From NCBI RefSeq assembly GCF_026153205.1, contig NZ_JAPFBW010000011.1, forward strand, positions 146,403-210,402: a DNA stretch of 64,000 nucleotides. Reading direction: 5' to 3'. Both the position numbers and the translations under genes were made by a program. A model generated the notes under the pieces. It was given only the letters and a program-made list of their open reading frames with translations, was not told where the DNA came from and searched no databases. Source of the stretch: Aquabacterium sp. A7-Y. Its GTDB lineage: Bacteria; Pseudomonadota; Gammaproteobacteria; Burkholderiales; Burkholderiaceae_C. Positions 46,001 to 54,600 of this stretch are shown here, piece after piece (the stretch's first letter is position 1; each line of letters opens with the position of its first letter).

Positions 46001-47384
46001 CTATGAAGGACAGACGCGACCGCTGCTGGTCCACTGGCTCACGCCCCTGACCCTCACCGCCAGCGAGCACCTGAGCGTGGTGTACGACGGTCAGCGCCAT
46101 ACCGACCCGGCCGGCAACCTCACCTACGAGGAGACGCTGCCGGAGGGGCATCTGCTCGGGTCCGCGACCTACAGCACCGGCAAAGACGTCGGTGTCTACA
46201 CCGAGATCGGCGGGCACTACTCCGACCAGCAAGGCTACGACATCACCTATGTCAACAACGGTTCCCTGACCATCACCGCGGCACCCCTGGTCGCAAGCTT
46301 GAACCCGGTGAGCAAGACCTATGACGGCGGCACGGCAGCCACGCTCGCTTCCGACAGCTACGTGCTGACCGGCTTCGTCGAAGGCGAAGGAGCCACCGTG
46401 ACACAGACGGTCGGCACCTTCAACAGCAAGAACGTGGCGGAGGCGGACACGGTCCAGGCGTCCCTGGGATCCGGCGACCTGACGGCACAGGAGGGCACCG
46501 CCCTGAGCAACTACGTCCTTCCGACCACCGCGTCGGGACCCGGCACGATCACGCCCCGGCCGGTCACCGTCGCAGCGAGCGCCGCCGACAAGGTCTACGA
46601 CGGCAGCACCGCCGCGCAGGTGACGGTCACCGTGCCGGGCGGCGACGCCATCATCGAAGGCGACAGCGTGAGCTTCAGCGGCACCGGCAGCTTCGACACC
46701 AGAAACGCCGGCACCGCCAAGGCGGTCACGGTCTCCGAGATCTCGCTGGAGGGCCCCGACGCCGCCAACTACACGCCGGAGACGGACACCCTCAGCACCA
46801 CGGCCGACGTGACCCCGCGGCCTGTGACGGTGTCCTTGGACGGTTCGGTGTCCAAGCTCGACGACGGCACCGCCAGCGCCACGCTCGACACCGGGAACTT
46901 CCGGGTCGATGGTGTCGCCGAGGGCGACACCATCTCGGTGCAACAGACGGTCGGCAGCTACGACAACGCCACCATCGGAAGCGGCAAGACGGTCACGACC
47001 ACGCTCAGCCTGAGCGACTACCTGGCGGGGCCAGAGACCCTGTTGAGCAACTACATCCTCTACACCGGCGTGCTGAGCGACACCATCGGCGAGATCCTGC
47101 CCGTCAGCACCTACGTCGCTCCCCTGGTGAGCCTGCCCAACGTGCCCAGCGGCAGCAGCCAGGCCGAGATGTTCGGCCTGGTCTCCCACCTGGCGATGGA
47201 CGCCAGCGCGGAAGCGGCCGAAGCGGTCGAAGGGACCGCGAGGCTGTTGGCCCCGGCCACGGCTTCGGCGGTCAGCCAGAACACGCGCGAGAACCTGCTC
47301 ATGCGCCGCACCTTCAGCATCGGCGAGGGCGGCATCCGCCTGCCGCGCGGCGTGCAGGGCTCCCAGCTCGACGCGCCCCAATGA
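43044..47384 (+). CDS. TpsA exoprotein: filamentous haemagglutinin-type adhesin with GLUG and YDG repeats
   Basis: A 1446-aa two-partner-secreted protein. The start NRVYRLTWNETQQAYVPAPE is an ESPR extended signal sequence, ending near GAALAVDP. Residues about 55-290 are the TPS/haemagglutination domain (LNRVIGQDPTRILGSLHANG, QVFIVNPNGVLFAPGARV), which is recognised by TpsB. A spacer of beta-helix character follows. Residues about 585-945 hold GLUG repeats (VGGLVG). Residues about 1000-1360 carry YDG/MBG-type Ig-like repeats (SKTYDGGTAATLAS, DKVYDGSTAAQVTV). Strong ribosome site upstream; the stop overlaps the tpsB start (ATGA). It is probably a surface adhesin; no toxin domain is visible at the C-terminus. 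Confidence 0.9.
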   Translation: MFRHASHNRVYRLTWNETQQAYVPAPEHARGRGKRSGLRAVAAAVAASCASGAALAVDPGALPTGGHVAAGRATIGHSGNTLTIRQTTGKAAIDWQSFDIGRAASVQIRQPSANAAILNRVIGQDPTRILGSLHANGQVFIVNPNGVLFAPGARVSAAGILASTRHVSNESFLSGPTRLSGASPGRVVNQGDLKAADGGYVVLVGAQVINEGRIEAPGGDVRMAAADEVTLRVDQSGLAAFTVNRGTLDGLASNGGLIQADGGRIWLTADALDQLAKAVVNNEGVVEARTVENRGGTIVLMGDMAVGTTTQRGTLDASAPGGGDGGFIETSAAHVRIGDAARVTTAAASGRAGTWLIDPTDFIIAASEGDMTGAQLSASLAGGNVTIQSTAGAGGGLGAVAVADTVAWSANTLTLSAQTHIFIADDMNGSGTARLALEYGQSQPANRNSGSYRINDGVRVELPAGENFSLKQGSDGVVENFYVITSLGAEGSGTTTDLQGIQGNPSGNYALGGDIDASATAGWGLGQGFNPLAFFSGHFEGLGHTISNLHVNRNQPNVGLFGEVASSGFVSNIHLANVGVQAGGDKVGGLVGHNRGTVEGSSVQGTISSTGNHVGGLVGRNEGEVSDSGSDATVSGNAQVGGLVGINLGFGRLLDGDSAGSVTGNSQVGGLVGAMQGRSLWSGAASSNVTGTDQVGGLIGYAAANTQIIDGRASGNVSGQSQVGGFVGVNDTTLSGGDDGGNLATGSVTSAGHVVGGFAGRNNGTLRNITVENNVTMTTSFSQTGGLVGRNSGTIERSGARNTVISAGDQVGGLVGFNDGGTVTTSYAAGAVTGRDWVGGLIGVNNGTVSVAYSSASVSGRDKVGGLLGSQSGSVDNAYATGSVTGANKVGGLMGSGGGTVQHSHAGGATTATGAQVGGLLGTTGSAVVSDSFYDTETTGQAHSTSDHAGSGEVAAGKTTAQMQAESTFAGWDIASDGAHNTVWRIYEGQTRPLLVHWLTPLTLTASEHLSVVYDGQRHTDPAGNLTYEETLPEGHLLGSATYSTGKDVGVYTEIGGHYSDQQGYDITYVNNGSLTITAAPLVASLNPVSKTYDGGTAATLASDSYVLTGFVEGEGATVTQTVGTFNSKNVAEADTVQASLGSGDLTAQEGTALSNYVLPTTASGPGTITPRPVTVAASAADKVYDGSTAAQVTVTVPGGDAIIEGDSVSFSGTGSFDTRNAGTAKAVTVSEISLEGPDAANYTPETDTLSTTADVTPRPVTVSLDGSVSKLDDGTASATLDTGNFRVDGVAEGDTISVQQTVGSYDNATIGSGKTVTTTLSLSDYLAGPETLLSNYILYTGVLSDTIGEILPVSTYVAPLVSLPNVPSGSSQAEMFGLVSHLAMDASAEAAEAVEGTARLLAPATASAVSQNTRENLLMRRTFSIGEGGIRLPRGVQGSQLDAPQ
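44800..45870 (+). repeat. Tandem GLUG-motif repeats within tpsA
   Basis: About 13 imperfect protein repeats of 25-30 residues, each starting with VGGLVG or a close variant and often continuing NxGTV, then alternating G/S/T/A with V. They code for a beta-helix stack typical of GLUG regions in adhesins. The copies differ enough at the DNA level to be stable. Confidence 0.85.
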
Positions 47385-49099
47385 GCGGCCCTTCCTTCCC
47401 CGTCACGCACAGGACACCCGCAATGCCCCCTACCCTCCCGCCCAGTCGCCTCGCCCTCCTGACGGCCGCGCTCGCCGGCGTTGCCGTGTCCGCGCCCGCG
47501 CAGACAGCCGCACCGCCGGACGCCGGCCAGACACTGCGAGAACTTCAGCAGCGCCCGCAGCCGCCGCGGCCCGGCCAGGCGCCCAGCCTGCAGGTGCCGC
47601 CCGACGCGGACACCGGGGCGGATCCGGGGCAGCGCTTTGCGGTCAAGGCGGTGCAGATCGAAGGCAATGTGCGCATCCCGACGCAGGAGCTGCAGCCGCT
47701 GGCGACCGGCCTGGTAGGACGCGACGTGACCCTCGGCGAGTTGCGGGAGGCGGCGAAACGGATCACGGCACGGTATCGGGAGCGCGGCTTCGTGGTGGCC
47801 CGCGCCTTTGTGCCGGCCCAGGAAGTGCGCGACGGTGTGGTGCGCATCACCGTGCTCGAAGGCCGTCTGACCTCCTCGACCGTCCAGAACGGCTCCATCG
47901 TCAAGACCGAGCGCCTCCAGGCCATGGTGGCTGCGCAGCGGCTCAACGGCAGGACCATCCATTCCAAGGAAACCGACCGCACCCTGCTGCTGCTGGCGGA
48001 CCTGCCGGCGGTCGGCAAGGTGAGCGGCCTCCTGAAGCCCGGCAAGGACGTGGGCAGCTCCGAGCTGTTCATCACGGCCGAGCCCGGCAAGACGCGCGAA
48101 GGCAGCGTCTCGGTCGACAACTACGGCAACCGCTACACCGGCCAGGCGCGGCTCAATGGCCAGCTCGATCTCAACAGCCCGCTGCGGCTGGGCGACCGGC
48201 TGAGCCTCAGGGCCACGGTCACCGAGGAGGCGTTGCTGTACGGCCGTGCGGCCTTCGATCTGCCCGCGAACAACCACGGCCTGAGGGTCGGCGCCGCCGT
48301 CTCGTCCAGCCGCTACGAGCTGGGCAAGGAGTTCGAAGGGCTGGACGCCACCGGCACCGCCCACACGGCGGGGCTCTACGCCACCTATCCGGTGCAGCGC
48401 GGCCTGAACTCCAATGTCTGGCTCACCGGTGCGCTCGACTACCGCAAGTTGAAGGACGAGGTCGACTCGACCGACAGCCGCACCCGGAAATCGACGCGCT
48501 CCGCGACGCTGGAGGTCTACGGCGACCTGTCGGACGCGCTCGCCGGCGGCGGCTACAGCACCTGGCGGGTGACCGGTGTGCTCGGTGACCTGGGCATCGA
48601 TTCCGGGGAGGCCCAGGTCGCGGACCAGGCGGGCCCCAGGACGGAAGGCGGCTACCGCAAGCTGCAGCTGGCCCTCACCCGGCTGCAGGCCATCACGCCA
48701 CGGACCACCGCCTTCGTCGCGCTCTCGGGGCAGGCCGCGAGCAAGAACCTCGACTCGTCCGAGAAATTCGTCATCGGCGGCATCTACGGCATCAGGGCCT
48801 ACCCGCAGGGCGAAGGAGTCGGAGACGAAGGCTGGATGGCGAATCTCGAAGTGCGCCAGGACTTCACGCAAGGCCTCCAGGGCAGCGTCTTCTATGACCA
48901 CGGTCACGTGAAGTTCAACCACCGGAGCTACGCCGCCGGCTCGAACGAGCAGACGCTCAAGGGCTACGGCCTGGGCTTGGGCATGCGCTATCAAGCCTTC
49001 CACGTGAAAGCCACGGTCGCGTGGCGCAAGGGCCAGGCCGCCTTGACCGCACCCGACCGGCGCCCGCGCGGCTGGATCACCGCGGGCTGGAGCTTCTAG
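47381..49099 (+). CDS. TpsB outer-membrane transporter of the two-partner system (ShlB/FhaC family)
   Basis: A 572-aa protein. The signal segment is LALLTAALAGVAVSAPAQ, and a start at 47423 would give a tighter one. A Pro-rich linker (QQRPQPPRPGQAPSL) leads to POTRA domains at about residues 75-220 (RFAVKAVQIEGNVRIPTQEL, RITARYRERGFVVARAFVPA, VRITVLEGRL). The C-terminal 16-strand barrel has FVIGGIYGIRAYPQGEGVGD, the conserved VRGY/F-like plug loop of Omp85-superfamily transporters. It threads TpsA across the outer membrane. Its ATG overlaps the tpsA stop. Confidence 0.92.
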   Translation: MSGPSFPVTHRTPAMPPTLPPSRLALLTAALAGVAVSAPAQTAAPPDAGQTLRELQQRPQPPRPGQAPSLQVPPDADTGADPGQRFAVKAVQIEGNVRIPTQELQPLATGLVGRDVTLGELREAAKRITARYRERGFVVARAFVPAQEVRDGVVRITVLEGRLTSSTVQNGSIVKTERLQAMVAAQRLNGRTIHSKETDRTLLLLADLPAVGKVSGLLKPGKDVGSSELFITAEPGKTREGSVSVDNYGNRYTGQARLNGQLDLNSPLRLGDRLSLRATVTEEALLYGRAAFDLPANNHGLRVGAAVSSSRYELGKEFEGLDATGTAHTAGLYATYPVQRGLNSNVWLTGALDYRKLKDEVDSTDSRTRKSTRSATLEVYGDLSDALAGGGYSTWRVTGVLGDLGIDSGEAQVADQAGPRTEGGYRKLQLALTRLQAITPRTTAFVALSGQAASKNLDSSEKFVIGGIYGIRAYPQGEGVGDEGWMANLEVRQDFTQGLQGSVFYDHGHVKFNHRSYAAGSNEQTLKGYGLGLGMRYQAFHVKATVAWRKGQAALTAPDRRPRGWITAGWSF

Positions 49100-49123
49100 G
49101 GCCTGTTAACACGACGGCCCTAG
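49096..49123 (+). terminator. Hairpin after tpsB
   Basis: CTAGGGCC (49096-49103) pairs with GGCCCTAG (49116-49123) around a 12-base loop and overlaps the tpsB stop codon. There is no T-run, so it may attenuate rather than end transcription into the acyltransferase and P450 genes. Confidence 0.4.
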
Positions 49124-49149
49124 TCCGATGAAACCGAGGAGACGCGCCG

Positions 49150-49611
49150 ATGCCGGAGACGACATCGCGACTGAGGCTGGAGGTCGGCAGCCTGAACGAT
49201 CGCACCATCGCGGCCGTGCTGACGACCGTGGCCCGGCACCCTCCCTTCCACGCCTATGCCTTCGGCCTGATGGTGCACAACCTGATGAACCAGCTGCGCC
49301 ACGGCGCCAACGTGATGGCCATACAAAACGGTCAGCTGGTCGCGTATGCCGGCTGGCTGCGGGTGCACCGGGAGTCGGCCCGGCTCTGGCAGGCCGGCGA
49401 GCGCAGCATCCCGCCCGAGGACTGGGAGCGGGGCGATGCGGCCATCGTCACCGTGGTCGTGAGCCAGGGACCGGGCTTTCTGGCACCGCTCCTGCGCGGG
49501 GTCTCGCATCGGTGCGCCGGCGTGCCGGTGTACCGAATGAGGTGCTTCCAGGATGGCCGGCCCGACATGCGGCGCCCGCCGATTGTCGGCAGACCCCAGG
49601 TGTTCGCATGA
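49150..49611 (+). CDS. HlyC-like (RTX toxin-activating) acyltransferase homologue
   Basis: A 153-aa protein. The layout follows HlyC: a His after the first helix (RHPPFHAYAF, His30 or His34), GQLVAYAGWLRV matching the PVAYCSWA strand, then PPEDWERGD matching the EDWTSGD turn, and PLLRGVSHRCAGVPVYRMR matching the final strand. HlyC-type enzymes move acyl chains from ACP onto toxin lysines. The HlyC Asp92 position, ten residues after the Trp of EDW, falls at Val102, so the usual catalytic Asp seems missing. Good ribosome site (gaggag). Its stop overlaps the P450 start. It may modify the TpsA protein or an unknown partner; GNAT-fold alternatives remain. Confidence 0.5.
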   Translation: MPETTSRLRLEVGSLNDRTIAAVLTTVARHPPFHAYAFGLMVHNLMNQLRHGANVMAIQNGQLVAYAGWLRVHRESARLWQAGERSIPPEDWERGDAAIVTVVVSQGPGFLAPLLRGVSHRCAGVPVYRMRCFQDGRPDMRRPPIVGRPQVFA

Positions 49612-50848
49612 TCGCCACGGCCCAGGAGGCCGGCCGCTTCCTGGACGCCCTGCTGGCTGGGCTCTATCGGCGCGCGGGCGAGCGCGGGGCCGACGCCTGG
49701 CCGGGCTTGACGCTGATCGACGATCCGCGGGTCGCACGTGAAGTGCTGGGCCGGCCTGACACCTTCATCAAGAACTATGCCTTCCTTGAAGCCCTGGCTC
49801 GCGGGCGTTTTTCGGCCAACCGCTCGCACTGGCGTGAACATGCCGCGCTGACCCGGTCCTGGTACCGGAGCGCCCACCAGGCCATCGCGCCGAGCGACAT
49901 CAAGGCCATCTACCTGAGCCACCTCGCGGACGGGCCGGACCTCGGCGCCGACACGCTGTTCGAGCGCTTCGTCGCGGCAGCGGTGGAGGTGTTCTCGCGC
50001 GTCATCGGCCTGTCGGCACCGCTGCCCTGGGACGTGACGGTGCTGCGGCAGGTGCGCGAGTGGATGAAGATGCGCCAGTGGGTCGACTGGAACGGCTGCG
50101 ACCCGCCCGCGCTGCACGCGCTGGACACCGAGCTGAGCCGTCTGCGCGGCCGCCTTCGCGACGGCTGGCGCGCCAGCCAGGCGGGACGTGCGGCACTGGC
50201 GATGCTGGAGGCCCCCGGCGCGGCCTGGAGGGTTTCGATGCCGCGGAGGAACTGCTGCAGAACCTGCTGGCGTCCAGCGAGACCACCGCCAGCAGCCTGC
50301 TCTGGGCGGTGGAAGTGCTCAGCCAGCAAGCGGCACAGCAGGCCGTGCTGGCGCACGACGAAGGCCGTCGCGAGCGTTTCCTGCTCGAAGTGCTGCGCCT
50401 GTTCCCGCCCGTGCCCTTCCTGACGCGGCGCTGCGTCGAGGACACCCAGGCGGCGGGCGTCTTCTTCCGCGCGGGCGAAGCACTGGCCGTGTCCGTCATC
50501 GGCATGCACTGCCATCCCGACCACTGGCGTTCACCGCGGCAGTTCGACGCCGCACGGCCGGAGTTCGATGCGTCACCGCCGCCCGTCGCCTTCCTGCCGT
50601 TCTCTCGCGGTGAGCGGGTGTGTGCCGGCCTGCGACTGGCCAAGGTCGAGCTGGATCAGGGCCTGGCCGCTTTTCTCGAGCTGCGCCGGGTGCGGCCGGG
50701 ACCGATGCCGACCGGCTTCGAGTACGGGCTCTCGTCCCGCCCCCGCACGTCCCTGGTCGCCAGCCGGGTGAGCGGCGCGAACGACGCGGACGGACGACCG
50801 ACCGCCGGTGGCGCGATTTTTCTTTCTCCAAGAAAGGACATCCCATGA
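49608..50848 (+). pseudogene. Cytochrome P450 interrupted by one frameshift
   Basis: Two adjacent frames join to one P450 of about 413 residues. The first starts at ATG 49608 (overlapping the acyltransferase stop) and carries the N-terminal half to about 50215, with helix C-like NRSHWREHAALTRSWY. The second continues with GFDAAEELLQNLL, I-helix ASSETTASSLLW, the ExxR motif FLLEVLRLFPPVPF, and the haem loop FLPFSRGERVCAGLRLA (Cys codon 50621-50623). The frame change lies near 50215-50235 and equals one missing base. Everything else is intact, so it may be a sequencing error, a recent mutation, or programmed. The last residues (GGAIFLSPRKDIP) read into a duplicated FKBP leader. Confidence 0.8.
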
Positions 50849-50900
50849 CCACCACCACCCCGAGCGGCCTGCAGATCCACCACGTGCAGCCGGGTTCCCG
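50831..50900 (+). repeat. Left copy of a duplicated FKBP leader
   Basis: This 70-base segment matches 56245-56314 with 8 mismatches by eye (about 89 percent). It contains the ribosome site agaaagga and the first codons ([11 protein letters not shown]) of an FKBP-type isomerase. The two copies face the same way and bracket the leftward Rhs/immunity module. Confidence 0.85.
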
Positions 50901-50925
50901 GTGTTCCCCGTTGGCAGCGGCTTAA
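50845..50925 (+). pseudogene. Truncated FKBP-type peptidyl-prolyl isomerase start
   Basis: A 26-codon frame [20 protein letters not shown] plus six residues, ending at TAA. The first 18 residues follow the intact FKBP at 56259; the rest is unrelated. It overlaps the P450 stop (ATGA). It is the broken end of an FKBP gene and cannot fold into the domain. Confidence 0.85.
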
Positions 50926-50926
50926 C

Positions 50927-51640
50927 TCAGGGCCCGGATCGTGCGATGCGGCGGCCCTGAAGCAAGGCCAGCACTTGCGAGAACGGGAACGCGAGCTGGC
51001 TGTAGTCGTAGTTCTGCCCAGGCTCCAGCGCCGCGGCGGTAATGTTCATGTAGCGGCCCCTGGCATGCTGCGAAGGGTAGGCATCCAAGGCAGTCCACCT
51101 GTCGCAAACCAGGCAGGGAATCTCCTCGAAAAAGCGTTCGACACGCGCAGCGTCCGCGCGACCGATCTTGAATTTGGGGTCGATCAAGGAGTCGATCTCG
51201 AACTGAAAGTATGCGACGCCCGCGTCCATCAGCCGCTTGAAGTAGTCGACGTGCTTCAGGTAGGACAGATCGTCTTTCATCAGGAAATACCCGCTCGCAA
51301 TCTTCGGCTGCGGCACCTCGCGCAACCACTGCAACTCCTGTTCGTGTGCCGTCTTCTTCTCGGGGTCTACCGGCAAGACCTCAAGGAAATCGATTCCGTG
51401 GTCGTCGAGCACCCGACGCATCTGCACGGCGGTATATCCGCTATCGGCATCGAATGAGAGCGCGGTGCGCCGCTCGATGCTGTCCACGATGGCCCGTAGC
51501 TGCCCCTCATCGATCCGGCCCCGTCGGGGTTCGTGCGCAGCGGCCAAGCAGCAGCCGAGCACATCGACGCCGGCGTCGGCAAGCTTCGTCGCCTGGTCGA
51601 CCGACGTGACCTGGTTGATCTTACGCATTTGCAACCTCAT
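50927..51640 (-). CDS. Probable Rhs immunity protein, related to phosphoribosylanthranilate isomerase fold
   Basis: A 237-aa cytoplasmic protein. MRKINQVTSVDQATKLADAG, continuing VDVLGCCLA, resembles the TrpF opening VKICGITxxEDAxxAxxxGAD, and ALSFDADSGYTAVQMRRVLD the following helix-strand. The remainder (KHVDYFKRLMDAGVAYFQFE, IPCLVCDRWTALDAYPSQHA) is not recognised. The ATG overlaps the Rhs stop (ATGA), which is the standard place for the cognate immunity gene. Neutralisation of the AHH nuclease tip is therefore inferred from position, not from homology. The gene has lower GC and more mixed codons than the chromosome. An earlier start at 51673 is possible but lies inside the Rhs gene. Confidence 0.65.
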   Translation of the reverse strand: MRLQMRKINQVTSVDQATKLADAGVDVLGCCLAAAHEPRRGRIDEGQLRAIVDSIERRTALSFDADSGYTAVQMRRVLDDHGIDFLEVLPVDPEKKTAHEQELQWLREVPQPKIASGYFLMKDDLSYLKHVDYFKRLMDAGVAYFQFEIDSLIDPKFKIGRADAARVERFFEEIPCLVCDRWTALDAYPSQHARGRYMNITAAALEPGQNYDYSQLAFPFSQVLALLQGRRIARSGP

Positions 51641-54600
51641 CTTCTTCCACACGCATTGAAGGATCGCATCCACGATCCGCTCTCCTGTCGGCGGCCGATG
51701 TCGTTCAGTACCGCCTCAACTGCTCTTGCCCCGCCGCGCCTTTCAGCGCTGCGCAGTATCCGATAGATCAACTCGTCGTTTGCGGCACTGTGAATGTGCC
51801 TGCCTGCATGGTAGGTGCCTCGCGCCCGCGCTGCCGCTCTGCCGGGATGCGCGACCTGCGCGACCTGGCTCGAGGCGGTTCCCCACAAGCGGGCGCCGTT
51901 CGCGGCATCGTCCACCGTGAGACCGTTGCGGACGAGCAGCTGTCGAGTCAAGTTGGCGCTAGGATTGTTCTGCTGCACGATATGGTGCGCCGTTTGGCCT
52001 GCAACAAGCGGCCTGCCGGCTCCGGTGAGCGCCCTCGCCAGATGGTAGGTCTGCGACAGGCCCAGCGGGTCCACCCAGACCAGCGGGTTGCCCGTGTACT
52101 CGTAAAGGTTGTCGCCGGCATCCAGCAGCAAGGGATCGACCGAGACGTAGCTGCCGATGTGAGCGTCATAGTAGCGGTGCCGGTTGTAGTGCAGGCCAGT
52201 CTCGACATCGTGGTACTGTCCCTGGAACCTCAGCTGGTTCTCCAGTTGCTGCCGATGCAAGGTTTTGAGTCCACCCCACACGGAGAAGTTGGCGGCCCAA
52301 ACGACGGCACCTTCTGCGTCGGTGATGCGTGTGGGACAGCCATTCGGATCATTGTGGTAGTGGAAGATCCGGCCGTCGCTCGTGCCGTTCTCGGCGTGCC
52401 GCTCTAACCGCGCCAGCGGCACAAAGCTGTCGGGGTAGTAGAGATACTCTCGTGCCTGACCCCAAGCCGAGCTCTCCACCGGCTTGGAGACAAGGTCAAC
52501 GTCCCTCGTTGTCGAAGTCTCCGGCGCTGTAGGGCCAGGAAGTGAAACCGCCACCTCTGCAACCTGCGTTTCCCCGTCCCAGCCGAAGCAGATGCGCGTG
52601 TTGCCTGTCTGCTTGAACACGCGCCGCCCCAAGGGATCGTAGCTGTAGCTCGTTTCGACCCCGTTCTTCTCACTGTGCACCAGCCGCTGGTTCGCGTCCC
52701 ACGCCAAGGTGATCGTGTTCCCCTCTTCATCCGGTGTTCCGAGGCGACCCTCCGCGATGCGTTCAACGAGATTGCCTGCGCGGTCGAAGCGGTAGCGAAC
52801 CCCATCGTGATAGCCGTCACGCCTCCACTCGCCCGACCTCTCCCCTTCCCTCACCAGCTGTTGAGCACGCTGCTCCACGGCGTGTGTGAGCATCCGGTCC
52901 CCCGCTGGATCGTGATAGAACCGTGTCAGCTTGTCCTGCGTATCGATGTGCGCCACGATCCGTCCCAGCGGGTCGTAGCGGTAGCGGTCGACGCCGTAAT
53001 GGCTGTCGTGGCGCTGTGTCAGGTTGCCAGCCGGGTCGTACTCGTACTGTGTGTGGAACAGCCACTCGGCGTCGCGCCTGACACCCTGGACAGTCGGTCG
53101 ACCCAGCTCGTCGTACTTGAAGTGCCGCTGCAGCGCCGCCCCCAGCGTCTCCTTGCGCACCTGCCCGGCCGGGTCGCGCTCGATGGTGATCGGCAGATCG
53201 TCGTTGATCTGAATCGTCGCCGCAAGTCCGAGCAGGTCGTACCCATAGAGGACCGTGTTGCCGGTGCTGGTCTCCCGCTTGATCCGGTTGCCCACTTCAT
53301 CGAAACTGTTCCTGACGATAAATGTTCCCTGCCTTTCTTCCAGCAGCTTTCCCTCGGCGTCAAACCGCCGCTGCACTGTCACATGCGGGTTGGTGCAACC
53401 GATAAGATTGCCGTTGGGGTCAAAGTCGAAGGTCTCCTCAAAGACATTTCCGGCTTGCTGAGGAGACATGAAAGCTTTGCGGCGGATACGGCCGAGCTTG
53501 TCCGTCGTAAAGGCTATGACCCGCCCGAGCGGATCGCAGCGCTGCCGGAGATGCCCCACAGCGTCGAAGCTGTAAGTGGTGGTTTGCCCCCAGTAGTCCG
53601 TCTCCTCGACCACTTGTCCCAGCGCGTCACGCCTGAGCCGATAGGTCTCGCCTCTTTGATTGCTCACCCCGATAAGTTGCTCTTCGGTGTCATAGTGGTA
53701 CTCCACCACGGTTCCATCGGGCCGGTGATGCTTCCTGAGCAGGCCTTGCCCGCAATACTCGAAGTGGGACTGTGCTCCGTTCTCATCCTCGCAGTGCGTC
53801 AGTGCATCCTGGGCGTCATAGGTGTAACGGATGCACTTTCCATCCGGCAGTTCTTCTTCGAGCAACCTACTTTTACGGTCGTATCGATACCGGACTGTGC
53901 GCTCCAGCGGGTCAGTGCGAGCCATCACGTTGCCCAGTTCGTCCCACTGCAAACGGGTGATGTTGCCAAGCGCATCCACCAAGGCCACCAGACAGCCCAT
54001 CCTGTCGAAGGTGAACTTCGTCGTGGCTTGGCGCGCGTCGGTCACGCTGACAGGCAGGCCTGCATCGTTGTACTCGTACGTCGTGGTGGCGCCGAGCGGA
54101 CTCGTGTGCCGAACCAGCAAGCCGCGCTCATCCCAGGCCTGCTGCCAGTGAGCGCCGTTGAAATCGGTGATTGTGGTGCGCTTGTTGTTGGCGTCGACCT
54201 CGATGGCGATCGTGCTGCCATCCGGGCGCGTGAGCCTGAGCAGATTGCCGCGTTCGTCATAGCCATACTCCGTGCGGAGGTTGGCTGCATCGACGATGGC
54301 GGCGGTCCGTCCCGCCGCGTCGTACTCGAAGATCGTGCGCCCGCCCAACGGATCGATCTCCAGGATGGGTAGCCCTTGCTCGTCGCATTGCACGGTGGAC
54401 ATGTGCCCCAGCGAATCAGTGATGCGCGTCTCCCGAATTGAGGGCCAATAGGCGAAGCGATAGTCATATAGACCTCCGTCGCCCCATGCGTGCACCACCT
54501 GCCAACTCTCTCGCGTTGTGTCGTACTCGTAGTAGAACGAAAGGTTGGCGCGATTGGTGTGCCGCACCATGTGCCGGCGGTCGTATGCAAAACAGTAGGG

